A program made the translations under genes and the position numbers. Positions 36,000-47,215 of a stretch of DNA of 52,187 nucleotides are shown here, piece by piece. The notes under the pieces were generated by a model. It saw only the letters and a list, made by a program, of their open reading frames with translations, searched no databases and was not told the DNA's origin. The DNA is from Cylindrobasidium torrendii FP15055 ss-10. Its lineage: Eukaryota; Basidiomycota; Agaricomycetes; Agaricales; Physalacriaceae. The first letter of the stretch is position 1; each line of letters begins with the position of its first letter. The stretch is from assembly GCA_000934385.1 (NCBI GenBank), contig KN880601.1, positions 1 to 52,187 of the forward strand, in the 5' to 3' direction.

Positions 36000-38900
36000 A
36001 TGTCGAGGCGTAGCTACACTGGCCTTGGCCATGAGAAGAGGCTGTCCAAACGGGTTACGGATGAGGATCTATTCAAGTGAGGTGCCAATAGTAACGAACG
36101 GACTTTACTGACTATTCTAAGTTATACACTGCGTGTATCGTAAGTAACTGCCGTGGTATCAAGCATAATCTTAATTTGTACTAGCTACCTGAACTATGTC
36201 CTTACGCCAAAGGAAGCCGACAGCCCACCCGCGGAGGTCGTGGCAGCCAAGGAACGAGAACATTCATCACGACTGTCCGCACTGTCCAACTTTTCGCTCG
36301 CCGACCTCATGACTCGGGATGGTTCAAAGAGCGTGAAGTTCCCAGAGAGGTTATTGAAGGTGTTGGAACAAAAGTTGCAGGATATCGCCATGGGACGGGC
36401 TGCAGGGTGCGTGCTTACCCATCCTATTATTGTCAATTAAACCCGCAGTAGATATTCCGACCAGCTTATACGACGGACAATGGCCAAATTCTATGGCGAA
36501 TACATGGACCCTACATTCAAGCGGCAATTGAAGGAGAACCGCAAGATCGAAGAGCTTATTCTCAAGTTTGCGACGCAGGCAACAATGGTGTTGAAGAAGG
36601 AGCCCACGCTACAGGGAGACGGGTGGAAGCTCGAGCTTAACAACCAAATCGCGCAGTTCATCAAGATGCTCCGGGAATGCCTGCGCTCGGTCAGCCACGT
36701 CTCGCCAGAGTTACTATCCCGACTCGAATCGTATTCCACCAAGCTCGCCCCCGCTACCTCTGACTCTGGATACGATTCCTCTTCAACGTCTGCATCCGCG
36801 CCTCCTGCTGCATCCACCTCCTCCGCCCGTATCGCAGACATGGAACTTGTCCGCGTGGTAGCAGCTCTCTTCAAGATATCAGACGCAACAGCCCAGCAAG
36901 AGGTCTCGAACATCAAGTCTCTTTGCACTGCGAAGGCGGCACTCATAGACCTTAAGGTGTGCCTCCAGTCAACTCTTTGATTTCTATCTAATGCTCTGCT
37001 CAGACCTGTTTGAAGAATATTAACTCCGGCGCTGCTTTCCCGGGGCGCCGCGACGATTTTGACAGTGAATCTGCCTGGACACATTGGAAGACCTTAGAGT
37101 CGACACACATCCAGCAGCTTCTCTTGGCAGTTGTTTCTTCCAAACCTGAGTTGGGCAAGAGTCTTCCATCCGATGTATCACCCTCGTACAAGACATCCTC
37201 TCCTAATCCTCGACCTTACCACGATTCCGGCCCTCGGCCATACTCTTCTTTCGACGCCACTACTCCCGCCTCGCGTACCCCGTCCGTCAGCAGTCGACGA
37301 TCTTTCTACGGGATCAGCAACACCAGCAATAGCGAAACACTCAATGAAGAAGACGAGGACGAAATCCAAGTCGGCCACAACTTCACCTTCATACCTTCGA
37401 ATCCCAAGCGCTTCTACAAGCGTTTGCTCGAAATATGTCTGCTGGCAGATCTCGAGGCTATGCGCAGTCCGGACGTTGACGAGAATGAGGAGGTACCACT
37501 TGGCATCCTGTCGCAGGGTCATCACGATTTGCTGAACGAGTGTGCGATACGATGGAGAATACCCAATTCATACAAGGCCACAGTCTTCATGGATACAATA
37601 CGACAGTTCTACGAACGTGATGAGGTGCCTTTCGAGTGCATACCTGAAGCACTTTCCAGTATTGAGAAGGCGATGGCAGAGCTTGAGCTCGACAACTGGC
37701 CTGCACAAGATGTGGGTGTTTTTCTTGTATTTATATGGCCTTTCTGACTGTTCTTATAGACCGAATACCTATGCAGTATATATGGTAGCTTGTTCAACCT
37801 CTTCCTCTCGAACTTATATCACGCCATGGACGGCTTGCCCAACATCAAGGCCGCCGACATCAACCCGTTCGTATCGATTCTGGAACACATCCGGGATTCA
37901 GGACTCCTGGAGCGATTCGATGTGGACATTGGCGCGCGCTTCCGCGATATCCAAGACCGAATACGACAGATCGCAGCAACGGTGTACGATGAGCAATTCC
38001 AGGAATTGACATCCCAGCCGGGAGTCAACAGGGCGCTTCCTCTCTTGCTCATGACAGACGCGATAGAGAAGCGGGTCAAAACTCTCGACAAACGTTTCCC
38101 GGAGCCCATCATGGGGTATGCCGTCTGCTATGATTCAACTGCACAACTAACTCGCAGTGTAGCGAGCTGGACATTGTGTCATTGATGGTTGAGGTCGAGG
38201 TCCCCCGTTTCATAGAAGACCTGCGAGCGTCACAGAAACGACTCTTCGAGTCTTCAATGAATGGGCCGACACCCGACGTACCGATTCAGGATATTTTCGC
38301 ACTATACAGAAGGACAAAAACGGTTGTGGGCATGTTCGGGGCATTTGTTCCAGAGTGCGTCTGTGCTCCTCTTTGGTTATTCCAGCTAATGAAGGTTGCG
38401 CAGAGGGCAATTGCAATTCGAGCTACCTCCATTCTTCGAACCTTATGTGCGACAATGGCTACTGAACACGGACGCAAAGACAACGCAATGGGTGGAGGCA
38501 GCTGTCGCGCAAGACAAGGTATGGTTGATCTGGTTGCTGGCGACGCTAGACTAATGAAACTTAGTGGGAATCGGAGGGGCCTGAAGGACACAGTACATCT
38601 ATTGTCGACCTGTTCGACTCTCTCAAGAGCCCTATCAACGTTCTGTTGGACCTTGAGTGGGAGGACGAGTACCAAACAGCTCGTTTCTTCACCGCATTGG
38701 CCCGAGTATGTTGTATCGAATACCCTCTTACTGCTTCGCTGACATAACATTAGACTGTATCCAAAGCATTGGAACAGTATTGTCGAAGCGTAGAGAGCCT
38801 CTTCCTGAGCGAGATGTTCCCGCGGCCGACGGACTACATCCAACCGCAGAAACAATCAGCATGGCTGGAGAAGGCGCGGCAACTGGCGCTGACTGGAGAG

Positions 38901-40679
38901 AAACGTGTGGAGCCCTTCAACTTCCGGAGCGAGTCCTGCGTGAAGTTGAACAATATTGAGGCCGCGCGACAGTCTCTCGATAACATGTACAATCAAATGG
39001 AGGTAGACAAGCTCGCAGACATCTTGGTGCAACTCGCGCCTCCAGTGCCGGACAAGAACGACCGTGAACGATTCCTATTTTCCGTGAAGATCTCGATTGC
39101 GGAGGGCTTGGTTACACCAGATTCGAGTCCAACGCACCGGTTGGACACATTTGTAACGCTCAGTAACGAGGCGGGAGATCGATTGGCAAAGACCCGGACG
39201 ATTTACGAGAGTAATTCCCCAAGATGTAGGTATTTTCCTGTCTTCGTGATTGTCGATGCTCATGGTCATGACAGGGGATGAGACCTTCGATATTTCGGTC
39301 GAGAAGCCGTTGTGGTTGATGTTGAGCATACGAGACCGTGCGCTGGTGGGCAAGCATGATACCGTTGGGCGGGCGTATCTATGTCTAGATCCACGGCGAT
39401 TTGGAGATTTCCTGGCGCATGACCTTTGGATGGACTTGGATTCACACGGACGTGTGCTGGTGCGCGTAAGCATGGAGGGAGAGAAGGACGATATTCAATT
39501 CTACTTTGGCCGCGCATTCCGCTCGCTGAAGAGGGCAGAGGGTGACATGTTGAGGGTCTTTATTGACAAGGTGTGTTGATTTGGAGCCGTGAATGGTTCG
39601 ATGCGCTGAGCTGCAATTAGATGTCGCCGTTCATTCAACAATGCTTGTCGCAGTCGGTTGTGAAGACGTTGGTGAAGGGGTCAAGTACGCAAGGCTTGGA
39701 TTACAACAAGGCACTTGGCGGGATGCAGTCACTTTACCGTCAGGCGATGGGCACAGCAAATGCCGACCCGCTCATTCCACTGCCTTCATCGGAGAAACCA
39801 CGATTCCGACCTGAAGAACTCACGGACGTAGAGATTGAGGCAGCAATCGCACCGCTGTTTGACTACTTCGACGCAAACTTGCAAACGCTGAACGAGTATT
39901 TGAGCGACACAGCCAAGGAGAAAGTGATGACGAGGGTCTGGAAGGAGATTTTGGTGGTGATTGAGAGCCTCCTGATCCCACCTCTGTCAGAGGTGAAGAG
40001 CGAAATGAAACCACTGAGTGACAAAGAAGTCGATATCGTGTTCAAGTGGTTGAAGGTATGTGCTGTGGGCCTCCCTGGTCCATGGACCGGTGCTAACTTG
40101 AACGCCAGTTCCTGAGAGACTACTTCTACGCCAATGGAGAGGGCCCCGTTCCCTTGGAGGTTTTGCAGAATCAGAAATATCGCGATGTACTCTCCATCCG
40201 ATTGTATTATGATTGGCACACGTGCGTCTCTCTGTTATGCTCTGATAACGGATGCTCATAAGGTGTTACAGGGATGAGTTGATGGAGGAATGTGTGCGGA
40301 TGATGCAGCAGAGCCTGAGCTCAACACCCACGATGAAGAAACGCGCGAAGAGTGTGTACCAGCAACGCAATCTGGGCACAATACGAAGTCGCAAGAAAGA
40401 GAAGCGCGAGGAGAAGGAGGTCGGGAATGGGGAGATAGTCTTACAGATACTGAGGATGCGGTACGTTTCTTCGATTCAGTGTCCAGGAGATGCTCATCGC
40501 CGTATAACAGGCCAAATACGCAAGAGTTCATCGCCCAACAGATGCTCATTACGTCTCAAATGCGCGCCGAGCAAGAGCAAAGGGCGAAGGAACTTGAGGA
40601 GAGGAAAGGGCTCAGGCGACCGACACAGGTCAAGAAGAACAAAGAAGAGCTACCGCCTGTGCCCCCTTTGCCATCGTAG
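36000..40679 (+). CDS. Munc13/Ync13-like protein with C2 and MHD (MUN) domains
   Basis: Model of 1336 aa in fifteen exons: 36000-36076, 36122-36139 (18 nt), 36185-36406, 36449-36956, 37004-37711, 37760-38115, 38163-38354, 38404-38518, 38565-38705, 38754-39225, 39275-39570, 39621-40055, 40109-40221, 40272-40460, 40511-40679. The middle contains the MHD1/DUF810-type helical region; a C2 domain follows (FSVKISIAEGL, LDTFVTLSNEAG, WDETFDISVEKP, YLCLDPRRFGDF), then an MHD2-like helical region (about 1060-1200). A basic and Glu-rich tail ends in PPVPPLPS. Ync13 in fission yeast links exocytosis and endocytosis at the growing tip and division site; Munc13 proteins promote SNARE assembly. A role in polarised secretion is inferred. 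A Ser-rich low-complexity segment lies around residues 250-290. Confidence 0.92.
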
Positions 40680-41301
40680 TTTGTGTGCGCTCATTTTCCC
40701 TGTCTTCACATTGCAGTGTCGTTCTCAGACATCCGTCTCCTACTATGGTAGCTGGCATGGCGCCGAACTTTGGTTTCCAGTTATTTATTGTTCATCTAGT
40801 TTTGATACCCTTAGCTGTATATCGGGGACGAGTAGGGGTCACAAGTTTTCTTTCCTCGGAGGAAATGCTAATTTTTCCCGGATTATTCTGGCGATCTTCT
40901 TGCACTCAGTTTACTCTGAAAGCACTGCCGAACCGGAGGTTGGCCCACAATGGAACGAGCTACTACCGCTGAGAGAAAACCCTCTCATGAGACCGATTTA
41001 GATTGGCAGTCAATCTGGGTTCCAAGACCGTAGGATAATAGACGTGGGTAAACAGCCAATGTGTATCGTGGTGTTCGAGTGGAAGTAAGATAAAGAGGGT
41101 GGGTGCGGTTATGTAGATAGATTCAGTATCAACCAGTGGGTTATGGAGGCTAGTCGAAGAGATCGAATCTATAGTGTCTTTCGCAGAACCTTCACCCCTA
41201 CACCGCCCTGGTGGTCGCCTTGAAAAATAGTAAGTATGACATTACAACAACATGAAGGGTAAAGTACTATGCACCGATTGTTAAAGTAACAGGATAATTC
41301 A
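40680..41301. other. Convergent 3' intergenic region
   Basis: About 0.6 kb between the stops of the Munc13-like gene and RdRP B. It should hold both 3' UTRs. Short frames on both strands have no family features. Confidence 0.5.
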
Positions 41302-44300
41302 TTACGTTGTGGAAGTAGCCATATCACGAATAACAGATAATAGCGTCTCGACTGCAACGAGGGAGAAAAGCCGGATTCCAAATGGGACTTTTTTGTCCGC
41401 CTCTAACGTTTCCTGCGCATAAACGCAGGCTCCAAATGCTCTTCCAGCAGCCATGACACGCCAGTCCGGACGAACGGTCTCCTGAATCTCGTCCTCGTCC
41501 TCGTCTTCATCTTCGCTCGCCTCTGTTTCGTCTCCCTCACGGGAAGCGGGTGAAACCTCTCGGTCCTCTTCTTTAATGCTCATCCCCGGTTCGATGATCT
41601 CGACCTCGTCGTCGTCCTTCTCCCTCTTGACCCGGGTTTCCTTCGCCAATCTGGCCAGGAAACTCGCATCATCCAGCTCCTCAACCTCCTCCTTCTTGAC
41701 GAGCACTGTTTGCCCCTCATCGTCATTCTCGAGCTCAATATCCCCCATGTCATCAATATCTTCATCGCCGTCCTTCATGTCCTTGATTTCCCCGCGCAAC
41801 CGCCTGACCAGCTCCGACATCTGTACGCGCGCCTTGTGCATCATGTCCAGCTCGCCATGCTCGGGTTTCAGCGACCCCGTCTGCCCAACTGCTAGCTCTT
41901 CCTCTCCCAACCTGTGTGTATCCCTCTGCGAGAATGAGTTTCGGTACCCAATCTTTTCGCATTCCGTGCAGAACTCTAATGCTGGCACCTTCCACACATA
42001 CGCCGCACGCTTCGCGTTCCACTTCCCAAACGACAGTTGGGTATACTTGGCCTCGGTCGCAACCAAGATCTTGTGAAGGACGGATGCATCGACACTGTAT
42101 GATGTAAGCTATCGTCGCCCTCCACACAACAATGAATACCCACTTATTCATATCCTCCAACTCTGGCCTGAAGTACTTTTGGACCTACAAAAACTGTCAA
42201 CACCTTGAATAACCATGCGAAAGCTACTCACAGGCACAGCCCTAAACATCTCGCCCAACGCCTTCCTCGATTTGTATACGTGCATCTCGTCTTCGCGAGC
42301 CATGAAATCCGGCTTGAACCGCGTCTCGGTCCTCGGTATCTCCCAGCGATTGACGGGCACGCCAGACTTGGTAAAGTCGACCGCATGACTCGCAAGTTCA
42401 GCAAGCTTGAGGCACTTCTCGTCAAACACACCCTGGGGGCTGAAGTCTGATATCTCAAGATGACGGGATGCGATCTGGCCGACAACGTCGTCTACAATGA
42501 AAAGTCAGTTAGAAGCAGCGTTCAACATCGCTCGAATAGCGCGTACTGAGGATGTAGTTACACTGCACAATGGTGAGCAAGGCTGGCGAGAAGGCAGGGT
42601 ATAGACGTACAACAAAGTCGGCGACGTCTGTCATCTCGGCAGGGCGGTTCAAAGGCTCAGGAGGATCAGCGGGTTTATATTCTCCTGGCTGGCATTCTCT
42701 CGGTGGGATGAGCCTCTCGTCTGTGAGCACGTTGAAGAGGTCGCCCTAGTCACAAGTCAGTCCAGGAGATATGCTGGATTGAGGAAGCCGCGCTACATCA
42801 AGATCTCCGCCGCCGAGCATACTGGGCAATGGTCTCTTTCCTGAGATATTTTGTGAGCAGGTTCATGATGTACGTGGACAGTTCGCGCACCCTTGGAGCT
42901 AAAGACAACAACGTTCACGAGCGTGGCCAAAGGATGGTCATATGGAACATCTACAGCCTCTGCTATCTGTCTGGTATCAGCACTGTGACATTGAACATCA
43001 TAGCGCTGCACATACTTGTACATCGCCAGGATGAATAACCGGGCTGTCCACATGAGGCATCAGCATAACCTGTATCATTATGGTACTGCGTGCATACCTT
43101 CGAGTAACAACTACCCTCCCCAGCAGGGTTGTCGAACCCTTTTGCCCTCGAGTCTTAACATAGATCTGCCCCTCCTCGAGATAGCCCCATGTATCACAAA
43201 CACCGATGAGTGTTGGCCCATGCACCATAATTCGCGCCTTATACTTGATGTCCCTGCTCAAAGGTCAACACCATTTACACCTAGAGCTGGACGATGTGCT
43301 CCACCTTAACACGGCCGTCACCCCCAGCATGGTCATACTCTTATAAAAATCGATATGCCCCCGCGGTGACGCGTCAAAATCAATGCCCAGCATTGACTTC
43401 AGATTGTCGAATAACCGCGGCAGCCTGAACCCCATCCCCAACTTGTTCTTCGCAAAATGTACCGCAGCATACGGGAACGATCGCACCGCTTTCTCAATCT
43501 GCTCTACTTCGTGCTTCTGAATGTCGAGGAACGTCTGCTTGCTGACGCCGAGGTCCTCGAGCACCTTGACTAGCGGACGGTTCAGGTAGGTGATGCCTGG
43601 ATGAAGCGAGTGGTCTGCAAGGTCATGAGCGATTGAGTATTCAACGAGTGGGGATGTAGGTACTAGCGACGTCGAATGTCAGAGAGCTAGACTTGAACTT
43701 CTCTTGACTGTCCGTGAAGCGCAGCAGTCGACCTTTCAGCTCTGGATTAACCATCCATACGCCTTTGCAACCAGCTATTCTAGACACCATTGTGAGCAGT
43801 CAGATTGTTGAAATGTACGTTTTATCTCACCTGGCTTGGAATGCGCTCGGGGGTTCGGGGTCGTTGAGACGGCGCCGACTAATCTTTGCCCACACATCGC
43901 GCGCAAGGTCAAGTGACATATCACCCGCGCCATCCGTGAAATCGAATCCAGACTCTGACTTGATGTCGGGCATCTTCACCACTTCCTTCTTCCTCAGCTT
44001 CAATGAAGCACTGGTTGCAGAAAATGCCTATACCAAGTGTCAGCGATATCTACCTTTTACCGCCATATGGACATGCACCTGAGCAATCCGCGCCCCATAC
44101 TTGGCAGGAAACCGGTCCGTCATCTTCTTGCTGAAGTCACCAATATCCTGCCTAATCGAGTCTGAATCGATGTAGAGACCATCCTCATCGACGAAAGGTG
44201 TCATGAAGATCATCTGCCTATCCTTCAGCGCGCTCTGCGAATATCCAACCCATTCCCAATGTTTTCCAGCTAGTTTGATGCCATCCTTCAGCGTCCTCCC

Positions 44301-46031
44301 GATGTGTTCGTGTATAAAACGGTCGAAATCCATGTTCGACCCGAATGCCTTGTTCAACTTCCTGTTTTGGCCGCCCTCCTCCTTCACAGGCATGAGCGCG
44401 GAAAGTATAGGTATATGGAAGGGTAACTTACGGTAAACGACACCCTCAGGAAGTGCTCCTGGAAGTTCGGATGCTCCCGTAGAATTCGATTCGACTTGTC
44501 GAGATACGGTCCTTCAAGGATGAAACCAGTCGGCGTCACATATAACTGATGACACGCAAAGTCGCTCGAGTCGTCTTTCGAATTCCGCATCTTGGCTGCC
44601 AAATCCAACGCATGCGCCTTGCCTTCCTCAAACTTTCTCTCGAGCCCGCTCGGAGAAGCGATACGGGACGTAGGGTCCTGGCCAGCGTAGTGAAGAATAG
44701 TCCACTGCATCGCAGAGACGACGATGTCCTTGCCATGATCTATAAGAGCTGCTTCTATGGGAGTCCGAAGGACCATGACCTCCTTCGGGCTAAGAGCCCG
44801 ATTGTTCACCGCCTGTTCACACTGCAGAGCAATGGCAAGCGGCAGACTGGTGTACCAGCTGCTGAGCGACTTGAAGCGCCGTTCATCATATATGCGCAGA
44901 ATGCCGACCTTGAACTCGTGCCGCTCGTAGCCCGCAATGTGGTCGCACTTGTCAAGCTTGTCCAAGAATGCGTTGAAGTGGACGAGGGTTTGAAAGCCTA
45001 TAGCCACACACGAGCTGGTGAACCGTACAAGGCCCTCGTGAGCACCGTCAAATCCAAAAGTCCTGGTGGTCCCATCAACGTCCTCTGCTTCGTACTGGAC
45101 AGCACTGTGCATGAAGAAGAGTACTGTTTTCGCTGTTGTAGAAACCCAGATTTTCCGGATTTCGCGGGAAGGTATGAGCACAAGAAGTCGCGTCGAATGG
45201 CTCGTGGTATAATCCAAATCGAGACGAGTCCCCGCTTTTTCGATGATCATTGACCGACGGTCCGAATTGTAGAATGCACTCATGGTCTTGTCGCGCAGAC
45301 CCAAGGTCACAGTATGCTCTGCTGAGAACAAGCCTGCCTCCGGGGACCACACGCCAAAACCAATGCGCTCGACGGGTATGTGGGTCTGAAGCTCTCTTGC
45401 CAGTGCTCGACGCCTCTTGTCTTCCTCCACGGAGACATACTCGACAAGGCGAAGCTCCTCGAGTAGCATGGGGTCCACCTCTTTATTAGAATGTCCTACA
45501 TCCAGTTTGAGGCCCTTCCAAACCACCTTGAAGTCACTGTATACGTCGTTAACCAACTTCAAGATAGTATCTTCGAGGTCTTCATGCGGCAAAGAAACAA
45601 AGGCAACGGGGGGTCCAGGCTATACGCTCCATGAGCCATGCGTCCAGGTGTGCGTTGCATCGACCTACTCGAGTAAACACCGCAAAGTTCACTCTTCGCC
45701 CTTGGTGGTCGCAAATGTCGTATTCCTCGAACAACAGCTCCAATATTTCCTGGACTTCCAGCTTGTCTGGTGCTTCCTCCAGCTCTCCGAAACCACGAAG
45801 GGCCAAGACCACCCCATGGTCGGGGTCATCTGGGTTGTAGGGAAGCCGAGTGCTGAAAGGCCGTGGCTGACGAACGGCCAAGCCGGGGTCTTGGTGATTG
45901 TACCGCCGCCGTTTCCGCTGATCAAAATTATCGGAATGGCGGCGTTTCGTTCCAGCGTGTACGGGAGTGCCAGAATATCCGCCGCCGGGTCCGGGGGCGC
46001 TTTTGCGAGGGCCGTGTCGGCGACGGTCCAT
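41302..46031 (-). CDS. RNA-dependent RNA polymerase, QDE-1 type (RdRP B)
   Basis: Model of 1341 aa in fifteen exons: 45669-46031, 44432-45619, 44079-44381, 43831-44027, 43664-43779, 43305-43614, 43098-43253, 43016-43043 (28 nt), 42891-42966, 42797-42840, 42611-42745, 42547-42562 (16 nt), 42232-42491, 42144-42184, 41302-42094; all junctions GT-AG and in phase. A basic, Arg-rich leader precedes an RRM-like region. Core motifs are TDGAGDMSLDLA, TYLNRPLVKVLE and the catalytic loop GGGDLDGDLFNV (Asp925, 927, 929); an intron falls between the second Asp codon and the following Gly. A C-terminal acidic extension (about 1130-1290) with several Lys-Glu motifs is absent from RdRP A. It should make double-stranded RNA for silencing; catalytic residues are intact. 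Confidence 0.95.
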
Positions 46032-46562
46032 GAGAGTGATAAAGAAAGCGCAGTGCTGGCGGAGAGGGGTTCACTGCCGATCGCGTGTGCCGCTAGTACA
46101 CGAGAATAAGACGCGTTTGGCCTGCGTTTGGCTGCCTTGTAAGCTACCAGCGACGCATCCCGACGCGTCGTGACCGTGTCTGGTCAAGATGGATGTCGCT
46201 GCTAAGGCGGTGATGCCGGGGACAGGGTCAACATTCAGTCCACTTTCTCACGAGGGACACGGAGTGACGACGCCTAAATAACCTTCAGATTAAGAGTATG
46301 CTAGACTACTTTATATATGATACAACGCGAGAGCGGTATATGTACAGGCAACAGGATATAACAAAGCATGGGGGTATTTATACAAAGGGACGCTGCACTA
46401 TGCGCCTGCAAAGTCCATCGAAGTGGTAACTTCTATGATGAGAGGATATCCAATGAGTGTGTCCGTAAAGAGTGTGTCCGTCCGATGAGGGCACCGGTGT
46501 CGAGATGTGTATGCTGCTATGTCACCATATAGGTAAGCCTTGGCCGACACTTGGCAGTGCTT
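46032..46562. other. Intergenic region upstream of RdRP B
   Basis: About 0.5 kb containing the RdRP B upstream region and the 3' end of the next minus-strand gene. A short direct repeat of GAGTGTGTCCGT occurs at about 46455-46483. No gene seen. Confidence 0.4.
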
Positions 46563-47078
46563 TCAGTGGTCCCTATCCTCGGGAATGGAGTCTAGGCTGG
46601 AGAGGCGCCGACGATGGCGCAGGCGCCTGGTGCTATGTGCCTTCTGAGACGGCGACGGGACGGCCAAGTAGCGCCGTGACGCGGCAGGGGCTGGCGTGGG
46701 CGTGGAGTAGATGATTTCGGCATCTTGGTAAGGCTCGGGCGCGAGAGTCTGGGGTGCAACCTTCTTGGGAGAAGTAGAGTAGAAAACGAACGGCTCCTCG
46801 TCGTCCGGATGAATGTAGGGCACCGAGGTGTAGGCTGAAGGAGAGATTGGGTTTTCGGCGACGTAGGAGTCGGTCCGCACAATAATAGGGTGCATCTGTG
46901 GTGGCTGGAGGTACCCAGCCCAGAGCGAAGCTTGCTGGCGTTGGCCGCTGACCCAGGCTGAAATTCGCGTGTCCGACTCGCGCCTTGCATACTCAGCGCG
47001 TGCCATCCGCTGGTCGTAGGACTCGTTGTAAGCCATTTGGCGGCCAGAGGTTGAGTAGATGGGCTCGTAGGCAATCAT
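46563..47078 (-). CDS. Hypothetical protein, 171 aa
   Basis: Intronless frame starting at the first ATG after a TATA box at 47208-47215, with a pyrimidine-rich leader of about 100 nt. The protein has a Tyr- and Arg-rich N-terminal half (SYDQRMARAEYARRES), a Pro-rich middle with Tyr-Ser-Thr repeats (IYSTS, FYSTSP, IYSTPTP) and a basic, Arg/Ser-rich end (RRLRHRRRLSSLDS) that contains possible basic-directed phosphorylation sites. It looks intrinsically disordered. No signal peptide or membrane segment is seen. I do not recognise the family; the promoter and composition make it a likely real gene. Confidence 0.7.
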   Translation of the reverse strand: MIAYEPIYSTSGRQMAYNESYDQRMARAEYARRESDTRISAWVSGQRQQASLWAGYLQPPQMHPIIVRTDSYVAENPISPSAYTSVPYIHPDDEEPFVFYSTSPKKVAPQTLAPEPYQDAEIIYSTPTPAPAASRRYLAVPSPSQKAHSTRRLRHRRRLSSLDSIPEDRDH

Positions 47079-47207
47079 GGTAGAAGGAAAAGAAGTGAAT
47101 AGGGAAAGAAGGGGCCAAGCGCGTTAAATAGGTGGGAACAAAGAAGGAGCTTGTCGACCCGCAGTCCACGGTGTTTTCGAATTGTGACAAGCAAAGGAGT
47201 CGACCCC

Positions 47208-47215
47208 TTATATAT
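47208..47215 (-). promoter_or_regulatory. TATA box of the 171-residue protein gene
   Basis: TATATAAG on the minus strand, about 130 bp upstream of the ATG at 47078, with no other ATG in between. Confidence 0.55.

Noticed and set aside
41576..42076. Ser-rich plus-strand frame of 166 codons
   Set aside because: It is the complement of the acidic Asp/Glu-coding part of RdRP B, which naturally reads as Ser/Phe-rich on the other strand.
44549..45253. 234-codon plus-strand open frame
   Set aside because: Antisense shadow of a long RdRP B exon; no motif of its own.
45582..45669. Apparent frameshift in RdRP B at a run of six G on the plus strand
   Set aside because: A 49-nt GT-AG intron at 45620-45668 joins the two frames in phase and restores an RRM-like strand (PVAFVSLP), so no frameshift is needed.
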